A stretch of DNA of 14,077 nucleotides from an uncultured Succinatimonas sp. (lineage in GTDB: Bacteria; Pseudomonadota; Gammaproteobacteria; Enterobacterales; Succinivibrionaceae). The notes below the pieces were generated by a model, which searched no databases, was not told the origin of the DNA, and was given only the letters and a program-made list of their open reading frames with translations. Numbering within the stretch: position 1 is the first letter of the stretch; each line of letters begins with the position of its first letter. Below, in pieces: positions 1-5,721 of this stretch. The position numbers and the translations under genes were made by a program. Where the stretch lies: NCBI RefSeq assembly GCF_905203285.1, contig NZ_CAJKVK010000055.1, positions 1 through 14,077 on the forward strand, read 5' to 3'.

Positions 1-111
1 AAATTGAGCCAATTTAGCGACTAAATCCGTTTTATCAATATAGATTTTATTTCTTTCACAAAATTCGCTAAATGCTGTAATGCTTAATGGCAGTTTGGAA
101 TAATCGATCAT
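1..111 (-). CDS. AAA-ATPase-like protein, N-terminal fragment (cut by window edge)
   Basis: An open frame starts at an ATG (complement of 109-111) and runs off the left edge, giving 37 residues. They begin MIDYSKLPLSITAF and include a YIDKT motif at residues 24-28. A short start of the form 'lplgi..F..l...n..YiDKT' is typical of the large AAA-ATPase-like family that usually carries a C-terminal PD-(D/E)XK nuclease-like domain (the DUF1703 group). These proteins are often multicopy in gut bacteria and their role is unclear. No strong ribosome binding site is visible before the ATG. The end of an IS605-like remnant lies about 40 bp upstream of the start. The family call rests only on the N-terminal motif; the ATPase and nuclease parts are outside the window. 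Confidence 0.65.
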   Translation of the reverse strand, partial: MIDYSKLPLSITAFSEFCERNKIYIDKTDLVAKLAQF

Positions 112-162
112 AATACCACTTAAAAAATAGTAACTTGTTTATTTATCAAGTTTGACTTCCTC

Positions 163-180
163 CTCGGTCTAAAGACTGGG
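163..180 (-). repeat. IS605 right-end hairpin
   Basis: CTCGGTCTAAAGACTGGG folds into a stem with two G-T pairs and a 2-4 nt loop. It lies 7 bp from the TCAA tetranucleotide (complement of 152-155). A subterminal hairpin at a fixed distance from TCAA is what Y1 transposases of IS200/IS605 recognise at the right end. Confidence 0.5.
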
Positions 181-191
181 AATTCCAACTG

Positions 192-293
192 CTAAACAAC
201 AATAGTGCTAATGTTATTAGCATCGGTGGGTTCCTGCTGTCGATCTCTTATGAGATTCGCTTGACAGGCCATCCGGGCAAGTCCTACCCTTGT
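192..293 (-). pseudogene. tnpB: TnpB (IS605 OrfB) C-terminal remnant
   Basis: A 33-codon frame ending in TAG (complement of 192-194) reads TRVGLARMACQANLIRDR and then QQEPTDANN. A V-G-x-x-x-x-A-C motif followed by an R/K-Q-Q/x-E-P-T motif near the C-terminus is characteristic of TnpB proteins, the RNA-guided nucleases of IS200/IS605 transposons. An in-frame stop lies directly upstream. The zinc-finger CxxC motifs and the RuvC-like catalytic residues are missing, so this is only the last tenth of a gene of about 400 codons. The DNA is richer in inverted repeats than coding sequence normally is, as expected where tnpB overlaps its guide RNA. Confidence 0.6.
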
Positions 294-361
294 TTATGTT
301 GATTTAATGTCTTTGTAAATACAGACTTGGTTTTTGTCTGAATTTGTGAGACTTTATCTGA

Positions 362-418
362 CAGCAGTATAGCATATGCTTTATATCTCCGTTCTGAAGA
401 ACGGAGTGTTAGCTGCTG
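362..418. repeat. Nested inverted repeats, possible IS left-end structure
   Basis: CAGCAG (362-367) pairs with CTGCTG (413-418) and encloses two perfect hairpins: AGCATATGCT (371-380) and the 8-bp stem CTCCGTTC/GAACGGAG (387-406, loop TGAA). Together they can form a three-way junction. This may be the left end of the IS605-like remnant. It is not followed by an immediate T-run in a transcribed direction and is distinct from the terminator at 432-474. Confidence 0.4.
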
Positions 419-431
419 AACTTTTTTTGAT

Positions 432-474
432 AAAAAAAAATCCTCAGCGGGAGATGACAAACCGAGGATTTTAA
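432..474 (-). terminator. Rho-independent terminator of the fuc/tct operon
   Basis: On the minus strand AAAATCCTC pairs with GAGGATTTT, with an inner CGG/CCG pairing after a one-base bulge, and is followed by a run of nine T (complement of 432-440). It lies about 30 bp after the tctA stop codon and closes the minus-strand operon. Confidence 0.88.
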
Positions 475-502
475 AAACTGAAATTTAATCTTTTACTTCT
501 TT

Positions 503-1993
503 TTAATTTTTAAGCATCTTGCCAAGAATTCCTTTATATAAAGGAGAAAGTAATGAAATCACCGAAAGCACGAGGAAGACAGCGCATATCGGATTAGTGG
601 CGAAAATCGCCAAGCTGCCGTCACTCATCATCAATGAGCCCGTGAAGTTCTGCTCGGCAAGCGAGCCTAAAATTATACCGATAATTACACCGGGAACTCC
701 CATGCCTATCTTATTCATGAAATATCCGACAATGCCCGCGGCAAACATTATGAGCACGTCATTCATGGAATTATTGTATGAGTACGTTCCGATAACCGCC
801 ATGATAGTAATAATCGGCAGCAATATTACGCGCGGAATATTTACGACCTTGACGAACAGGCGAATTAAAGAAAAACCCATCATGCCCATCACGATATTGG
901 CCGCCATCATGCCGATGAAAATGGCATAAACGTCAGGAGCATGGTCAACAAAGAGCAAAGGACCGGGCTGCATGCCGTGCACCATCAGCGCACCTAAAAT
1001 AATCGCAGTCGCGCCGTCACCGGGAATACCTAAAGTCAATACCGGAATAAACGCACCGCCGACAATCGAGTTATTGCCTGATTCTGAAGCCGCGATACCG
1101 CGAGGGTCACCTTTACCGAACTGAGACTTATCTTTTGCCCAGCGCTTGGCCTGGTCATAAGAAATCCATGATGAGATGTCACCGCCCGTGCCGGGAACAC
1201 AGCCGATAAAGGTTCCGATGCAGGAAGAGCGCAGCAAAGTGGTCAATGTCAGCTTGAAATCCGCCCAGGTAGGCAATACGTTGTCTATCTTGATTGTCTG
1301 TTTGGTCTGCTTATTCTTATAGGCATCCTCAACATTGACAAACACCTGAGTCAGCGCAAAAAGTCCTATCAGGATCGGCATGAAAGATACGCCGCCTGAC
1401 AGATACAACGTTCCTAAAGTAAATCTTTCAAGTCCGCTCATCGCGTCAAGTCCGATGGTGGCGATGAACAATCCGATTAGACAGCTTATAAGTCCTTTTA
1501 AGATAGAGCCCGATGACACCGAAGTTATCATGCTGATGCCGAAGATGGCCAAAGCAAAATACTCGGGCTTGCTAAATTGCAGCGCCACTTTTGCCAGCAT
1601 CGGAGCAAACAAAATAAGACAGACGGTGGAAAAGACTCCGCCGAAAGTAGATGCCATAGTGGAAATCGACAGCGCGCGGCCGGGCTGACCGTTAGTTATC
1701 GCCATCGGATATCCGTCAAGCGTGGTTGCGGCGGACGCCGGTGTACCGGGCGTGCGCAATAATATCGCCGTGATGGAGCCGCCGTAAATCGCTCCGCAGT
1801 ATATGCCCAAAAGCATCACGATGCCGCTCATTCCGCCGACGCTGAAAGTTATCGGAAACAACAAAGCAAGTCCCATGTTGACGCTAAGTCCCGGCATCGC
1901 ACCGATAAATATGCCTACCGCCGTTCCGGCAAGGAGCAGTCCGACGTTTTCAAAGGTGGCCAGTATGGCAACCGCCTCTAATACCGCATCCAT
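503..1993 (-). CDS. tctA: Tripartite tricarboxylate transporter, large membrane subunit TctA
   Basis: This 496-residue polytopic membrane protein has the normal TctA length (about 500) and around 12 hydrophobic segments. The N-terminal repeat is recognisable from residue 23 on (GTAVGIFIGAMPGLSVNMG), followed by GAIYGGSITAILLRTPGTP near 67-85. The second repeat appears near 305-350 with the NNSIVGGAFIPVLTLGIPG motif and a QPGP motif. TctA forms the ion-coupled channel that moves a carboxylate delivered by TctC, working with TctB. It is the last gene of the operon. Its ATG lies 4 bp after the tctB stop, and its GGAG ribosome binding site sits in the last codons of tctB, implying translational coupling. 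The family is certain. The substrate cannot be read from the sequence, but the fucose-gene context argues against simple citrate uptake. Confidence 0.95.
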   Translation of the reverse strand: MDAVLEAVAILATFENVGLLLAGTAVGIFIGAMPGLSVNMGLALLFPITFSVGGMSGIVMLLGIYCGAIYGGSITAILLRTPGTPASAATTLDGYPMAITNGQPGRALSISTMASTFGGVFSTVCLILFAPMLAKVALQFSKPEYFALAIFGISMITSVSSGSILKGLISCLIGLFIATIGLDAMSGLERFTLGTLYLSGGVSFMPILIGLFALTQVFVNVEDAYKNKQTKQTIKIDNVLPTWADFKLTLTTLLRSSCIGTFIGCVPGTGGDISSWISYDQAKRWAKDKSQFGKGDPRGIAASESGNNSIVGGAFIPVLTLGIPGDGATAIILGALMVHGMQPGPLLFVDHAPDVYAIFIGMMAANIVMGMMGFSLIRLFVKVVNIPRVILLPIITIMAVIGTYSYNNSMNDVLIMFAAGIVGYFMNKIGMGVPGVIIGIILGSLAEQNFTGSLMMSDGSLAIFATNPICAVFLVLSVISLLSPLYKGILGKMLKN

Positions 1994-1997
1994 ATCC

Positions 1998-2468
1998 CTA
2001 CTCCATAAAGATTGATACCGGCATGGTGATATGCAGCAGCATGCCGAACACTACGTAAATAACCGCTAAAAACACCAGTGACGCCGTCAGCATCGTGGCA
2101 AGGCGCTTTGCTCCTAAAAGATTCATCGCCGCAAACATGAACAGAAATGTCGCAACGTAAAAGCCGGTCAGATAAATAAGAACAAGATAACCGCCGGTTA
2201 AGACCATCATCTTGTATACGCTAAGATTCTCTGCTGCAGCCAAAACGATTTGCTCTTTCCCGTAATCGTTTTGGTGCTTTACCGTATCAAAAACAATCAA
2301 AAAAGCTACGGCAATCAGGCCCACGGCCAGAATAAACGGCCAAAAGCCCGGCCCCGGGCCGAAAACGGTCATTTCTATGCCGTAGCCGTATGACGTCCAC
2401 GCTATGGAGCCTCCAATGATTAAGGTCAATAGTGCAACGATATAATTACAAACTTTAAGTGTTGTCAT
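1998..2468 (-). CDS. tctB: Tripartite tricarboxylate transporter, small membrane subunit TctB
   Basis: This is a 156-residue protein with four hydrophobic segments, roughly residues 8-25, 40-62, 85-105 and 120-150. A GPGPGFWPFIL motif near 37-47 matches the conserved 'G.G.fP' loop of TctB. Length and topology are typical of the poorly conserved small subunit that stabilises TctA. It sits between tctC and tctA in the canonical C-B-A order. Its start is preceded by a GGGG-rich stretch about 12 bp upstream rather than a perfect AGGAGG. Confidence 0.9.
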   Translation of the reverse strand: MTTLKVCNYIVALLTLIIGGSIAWTSYGYGIEMTVFGPGPGFWPFILAVGLIAVAFLIVFDTVKHQNDYGKEQIVLAAAENLSVYKMMVLTGGYLVLIYLTGFYVATFLFMFAAMNLLGAKRLATMLTASLVFLAVIYVVFGMLLHITMPVSIFME

Positions 2469-2499
2469 ATATAAACACCCCGCGCGGACGCCTTTCTTA

Positions 2500-3465
2500 C
2501 TACTTAGCCATGATTTGCTTCATGAACTCGCCGTACATGGCATAGTCTTCTTCCATCATCTTATCGGCGTCAACACCGATAATGGAGGTCGGGTCGATTC
2601 CCTGCTTTAAGAAGTACTCGGCATATTCGGGAGTTGATGAAACGCGCTTTGCAGAATCACGTAAAATCTTCAAGGCTTCTTCCGGAGTTCCCTTCGGAGC
2701 CACCAAGGTTGCCCAGGCACGAATAGTCATGTCATGGCCTAATTCCTTAAAGGTCGGAACATCCGGGAACATCTTGGTACGCTTATCGGCCATCACGGCC
2801 AAAATCTTCAGGTTGCCGGCTTCTATCTGGCTCTTGAAAGATGACGGGTCAGCCAATGTGCCGCTGATATGCTTGCCGGCCATCGCGGCTGCGATATCAG
2901 CAGTTCCCTTCGGATAAGGAATGTGCTTGACTTTAACGCCGAACTCTTTTTCAAAGGCTAAGGTGGCAATATGCCAAATCGCTCCGACGCCGGAGTTACC
3001 CATCATGATTTCACCCGGATGGTCTTTGACGTAAGCTACGAATTCTTCAAGCGAATTGTAAGGAGCATCGCTCGGAACGATTAAGGCGGCAGGGGCTGCA
3101 ATCGGGGCGATTACGGAATCATACTGGCTATAAGATAATTTAGTCTTGCCCTGATGCGGGAAAATATCCAGCTCCACGGTGACCATACCCAAGGTGTAGC
3201 CGTCAGGCTTGGCGTTGGCGACATCAACCATTCCGACGATGCCGTTGCCGTCAGGTTTGTTCTGCGGTACGAAATTGGCATTGCCCAAATCCTGCTGCAT
3301 CATGGTGATAAGACCGCGTGCGGTGATATCAGTACCGCCACCCGGATTCTTAGGGATAATCACGGTAATGTCTTTATCTTCAGGATATGCTGCATTGGCA
3401 GCGCCTGCGGCAAAGACGCTAAGGCCGATTGCTATGGCTGCGGACAAAAGCTGAAGTTTTTTCAT
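2500..3465 (-). CDS. tctC: Tripartite tricarboxylate transporter, periplasmic solute-binding protein TctC
   Basis: This is a 321-residue secreted protein. Residues 1-25 form a Sec signal peptide (MKKLQLL, a hydrophobic core, then ANA before the cleavage site). The mature part begins YPEDKDITVIIPKNPGGGTDITAR, and the 'P..pGGGtD..aR' loop is the hallmark carboxylate-binding loop of the TctC/Bug family. A 'MGNSGVGAIWH' stretch and 'FPDVPTFKELG' in the second half are also family features. Bug/TctC proteins capture organic acids or similar ligands and hand them to TctA/TctB. The AAGGAG ribosome binding site is well placed and overlaps the stop codon of the upstream BNR gene. The ligand is unknown. 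A carboxylated sugar or fucoside is my inference from the neighbouring genes. Confidence 0.94.
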   Translation of the reverse strand: MKKLQLLSAAIAIGLSVFAAGAANAAYPEDKDITVIIPKNPGGGTDITARGLITMMQQDLGNANFVPQNKPDGNGIVGMVDVANAKPDGYTLGMVTVELDIFPHQGKTKLSYSQYDSVIAPIAAPAALIVPSDAPYNSLEEFVAYVKDHPGEIMMGNSGVGAIWHIATLAFEKEFGVKVKHIPYPKGTADIAAAMAGKHISGTLADPSSFKSQIEAGNLKILAVMADKRTKMFPDVPTFKELGHDMTIRAWATLVAPKGTPEEALKILRDSAKRVSSTPEYAEYFLKQGIDPTSIIGVDADKMMEEDYAMYGEFMKQIMAK

Positions 3466-3478
3466 GGGTTATGTCTCC

Positions 3479-4471
3479 TTAGTCTATAGTGAACTTGTCA
3501 AGCGCAATATTTTTGCGCGAATAGGTATAAGAAATATAAAGAGCATTGCCGTAAGCGCGGATGCACGGATATGAGAACTCACCGGGGCCGTCGGCTAATA
3601 CTGCTTCTTCTTTAAAATTAATGCCGTCATCTGATGAAAACAGCGTCAGCGGCGTACGGTCAGCCCAATTGCCGCCTACGGGATTGCAGACTAAATAAAG
3701 CTTGCCGTTTACATATACGGCATCAAGTCCGCTGTTATTGTTATCCATATTGACAGGATACGGTTTTAAGAAAGTCTTGCCGCCGTCGGTACTGTCTGCT
3801 CTTATAACTTTGCCGTAAGTCGAGCGCAGCAGCACGTGAACACCTTTATCATCTTCCCAGACAGTAGGCTGAATCACGCCCTTTCCTGAAAAAGACTGCT
3901 CGCTTACTTCTATATCTTTATTAAGCGGTGAAAAATTACCGTCTTCCTGATAATTGATTTCCGCACTCTTTTCAAAAGTACGTAGATTGTCATGACTTAT
4001 ATCCAAAAAAGCACGCCACGGACCATTTTCAAGAGATCCCGGGCACAAAATCGCGCCGGAACTGATTCTTATAGGTTTATTGCGTACAGGACCCCTGCCG
4101 CCTATATCTCCTTTTACCATCTCATAAGGAGCTGTCCACGACAAACCTTTATCATACGAATGCATGATCATGGTTTTCCAAGTTGCAATGACATTCCCTA
4201 CTTTATAAAAAAGCACCAAATCATCTTCACTTAGCTCAAATAACACAGGATTCCAATGGGCTTCGTTTGCAGAAGCTATTTTGACCGGAACGGATGATTC
4301 TCCCTCCTTTGCCCTGCACATGTAAATTGCAGTATCGCTTTTTCCCTCGTGAGATCCGGCAAAAAATACAGTAATAACCGTGTTATCGCTTAATTTGATT
4401 AAATTGGAGGCATGGCACATATTAAAACTGCGTTGTGAACATGCCATCACATGAAAATCACGCTTTAACAT
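3479..4471 (-). CDS. Cytoplasmic sialidase-fold (BNR/Asp-box) protein, putative glycoside-cleaving enzyme
   Basis: This 330-residue protein belongs to the BNR/sialidase-like superfamily (BNR_2-type six-bladed propeller). Asp-box motifs are visible as SYDKGLSW (from residue 105), STDGGKTF (from 227) and SSDDGINF (from 279), with a degenerate SHDNLRTF between the first two. Family-typical segments are HWNPVLFELSEDDLVLFYKVG, RNKPIRISSG, GVIQPTVWEDDKGVHVLLRS, NNNSGLDAVYV and EFSYPCIR. There is no signal peptide, so it should act in the cytosol. The classical sialidase FRIP motif is absent. It is translationally coupled to the iclR gene by a TAATG overlap. Lying between fucose genes and an acid transporter, it may release L-fucose, or a similar sugar, from an imported compound. 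The fold is well supported; the reaction is inference. Confidence 0.8.
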   Translation of the reverse strand: MLKRDFHVMACSQRSFNMCHASNLIKLSDNTVITVFFAGSHEGKSDTAIYMCRAKEGESSVPVKIASANEAHWNPVLFELSEDDLVLFYKVGNVIATWKTMIMHSYDKGLSWTAPYEMVKGDIGGRGPVRNKPIRISSGAILCPGSLENGPWRAFLDISHDNLRTFEKSAEINYQEDGNFSPLNKDIEVSEQSFSGKGVIQPTVWEDDKGVHVLLRSTYGKVIRADSTDGGKTFLKPYPVNMDNNNSGLDAVYVNGKLYLVCNPVGGNWADRTPLTLFSSDDGINFKEEAVLADGPGEFSYPCIRAYGNALYISYTYSRKNIALDKFTID

Positions 4472-5211
4472 TAGGCTCTTCCTCCGATTATATTGGCGGC
4501 ATTTTTTAAAATCTGCGCATACTTTAAAACCAGCTCGTCAGGAAAACGTAAAGACGGACCTGTTATGCTAAGCGCTCCTTTAAGATGATTTTCAATATCA
4601 AAAACCGGTACAGCCACACATTTAATGCCGAACTCATGTTCCATGTTATCAACACTAAATCCGCGCTGCTTGATGCGCCGCAGTTCCTCTTTTAATAAAA
4701 CCGGATCAGTTATGGTGTTATCGGTATAGGCAACAAGAGGTTTAGCTAAAACCCTGGACACATCAGCATCACTGTAATTTGCGAGCATTGCTTTGCCGAT
4801 CCCGGTACAAGTCAAAGGTGCTGTCATACCTATAACCGGCTTTGCCGATATGCTGTTGCGAGGAAAAGCACCTTCTAAATACATCACTTTATCGCCGTTG
4901 GGAATACCGAAATAAACCACTTCTCCGATTGCAGAAGAAATCTTGTTAATAACCTCACGGGCTTTTGCCTGACAAGTAAATTGTGCCCCGACTTTATGTG
5001 CTATTTCCAAAAAACGAAGAGACAAACTGTAGCGACGATTCTTCAAATTTTTTTTCACGTACCCGAAATGCTCAAAGGTCGCCATAATGTCATAAACATT
5101 GCTTTTATTAAGATTAAGACGCTTGCTTATCTCTGATATTCCGTAATCTTCTTTGTCAGCGCACAGACATTCGATAATTTGTAAAGCCTTGACCAAAGAT
5201 TTCTGCAACAT
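4471..5211 (-). CDS. IclR-family transcriptional regulator
   Basis: This 246-residue protein has the IclR layout. A winged helix-turn-helix spans residues 1-65 (KALQIIECLC...YGISEISKRLNLNKSNVYDIMATFEHFGYV). The effector domain follows, with VMYLEG, GMTAPLTCTGIGKAMLA, RGFSVDNMEHEFGIKCVAVPVFD and GALSITGPS motifs. IclR proteins bind palindromes as dimers or tetramers and respond to small carbon metabolites, often the substrate of the operon they lie in. The gene is internal to the operon, 12 bp after fucU, and its stop overlaps the start of the BNR gene (TAATG). It is the best candidate to bind the TGTTCT-N7-AGAACA palindromes at 7737-7763 and 9124-9142, which would make it autoregulatory. The family is secure; the operator assignment is inference. 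Confidence 0.92.
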   Translation of the reverse strand: MLQKSLVKALQIIECLCADKEDYGISEISKRLNLNKSNVYDIMATFEHFGYVKKNLKNRRYSLSLRFLEIAHKVGAQFTCQAKAREVINKISSAIGEVVYFGIPNGDKVMYLEGAFPRNSISAKPVIGMTAPLTCTGIGKAMLANYSDADVSRVLAKPLVAYTDNTITDPVLLKEELRRIKQRGFSVDNMEHEFGIKCVAVPVFDIENHLKGALSITGPSLRFPDELVLKYAQILKNAANIIGGRA

Positions 5212-5223
5212 TGCCTGCCTCTC

Positions 5224-5658
5224 TTATATAACACCTTTTGTCAGCATTAAATTTCCGTATACCGCAGTCTCTCTGGTAAGAACTATCGCAAAAGCCGTAC
5301 GACTTTTTTCATAAAAATCCTGTCGTTCATACTCAATAAGATCGGTTTTGACTCCGCTTGCACGAATTATGCTTCTATACTCATCCCATATAGGTACTTT
5401 AACTCCCCTTTCCAAATCGCCTTTTGAGACTTGCATGACATGGCAAGGAGACGTTAAATGATCAAGCGGAAATAACTTTAAAATTTCTGTTAAAAGCTCA
5501 GGAATTAAAATACCATCCTGTCTTATGACGACAGCTTCTTTTCCCACGCTGTGGGCCGGAAAATTGGCGTCGGCTAAAACCAACCTGTCACCATGTCCCA
5601 TTCTAGCCATGGCAAAAAGCAGTTCAGGACTTATAAGAGGAGAAATTCCTTTTAGCAT
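5224..5658 (-). CDS. fucU: L-fucose mutarotase (RbsD/FucU family)
   Basis: This 144-residue protein is close in length and sequence to E. coli FucU (140). The start MLKGISPLISPELL is nearly the same, followed by MGHGDRLVLADANFPAHS (residues 20-37) with the catalytic-type His22 and Asp30. Near the end come FAIVLTRETAVYGNLMLTKGV and its conserved Tyr-Gly-Asn. FucU interconverts the alpha and beta anomers of L-fucose in the cytosol, which matters when an enzyme releases one anomer and the isomerase uses the other. It lies 63 bp after fucI, separated from it by a strong hairpin (5681-5702), and 12 bp before iclR. An AGGA ribosome binding site sits 7-8 bp before the ATG. RbsD-type ribose pyranase is less likely given the FucU-specific motifs and the fucI neighbour. 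Confidence 0.92.
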   Translation of the reverse strand: MLKGISPLISPELLFAMARMGHGDRLVLADANFPAHSVGKEAVVIRQDGILIPELLTEILKLFPLDHLTSPCHVMQVSKGDLERGVKVPIWDEYRSIIRASGVKTDLIEYERQDFYEKSRTAFAIVLTRETAVYGNLMLTKGVI

Positions 5659-5680
5659 GTTAATTCCTAAGTTTTCAAAA

Positions 5681-5702
5681 GATCCGGGGAAATCCCCGGA
5701 TC
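5681..5702 (-). repeat. Perfect hairpin between fucI and fucU
   Basis: GATCCGGGGA and TCCCCGGATC form a perfect 10-bp GC-rich inverted repeat around AA. On the transcribed minus strand it is followed by only four T, so it is more likely an mRNA-stabilising or partial attenuating hairpin than a full terminator. It would allow fucI to be made in excess over the downstream genes. Confidence 0.7.
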
Positions 5703-5721
5703 GAACAACGGAAAGAAAAAA

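Larger units (their letters stand above)
152..293 (-). ncRNA. Possible omegaRNA-like scaffold at the IS605 right end
   Basis: The minus strand carries successive foldable elements. GGG/CCC ends at 275-277 and 287-289 pair weakly. A long hairpin is formed by CTGTC (237-241) with GACAG (263-267), extended by ATCTC/GAGAT. A perfect GCTAAT-AAC-ATTAGC hairpin lies at 207-221. The right-end hairpin at 163-180 comes last. This is the position where IS605 elements encode the guide-RNA scaffold overlapping the tnpB 3' end. Without an intact TnpB any RNA would be orphaned. Expression is not shown by the sequence, so the call is tentative. Confidence 0.35.
150..418 (-). mobile_element. Decayed IS200/IS605-family element (internal deletion or PATE-like remnant)
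   Basis: Read on the minus strand, this stretch ends like the right end of an IS200/IS605 element. It holds the last codons of a tnpB-like frame (192-293), then an imperfect subterminal hairpin (163-180), then AGGAGGAAG and TCAA (complement of 152-155). TCAA matches the right-end cleavage tetranucleotide known for IS608-type elements. The opposite side (387-406) has a perfect 8-bp stem hairpin that could be the left-end hairpin. No tnpA and no tnpB catalytic core are present, so the element cannot move itself. The boundaries are approximate, particularly the left-end cleavage site near 410-420. That it is an IS605-type right end is fairly well supported; that 387-406 is the matching left end is inference. 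Confidence 0.6.

Noticed and set aside
150..300. A CRISPR array or tRNA-like structure
   Set aside because: The repeats are inverted hairpins of different sequence rather than regularly spaced direct repeats, and no tRNA cloverleaf features are present.
519..2015. Several open frames on the plus strand across the tctA region
   Set aside because: They lie wholly opposite a well-matched TctA gene, lack ribosome binding sites and show no protein-family features.
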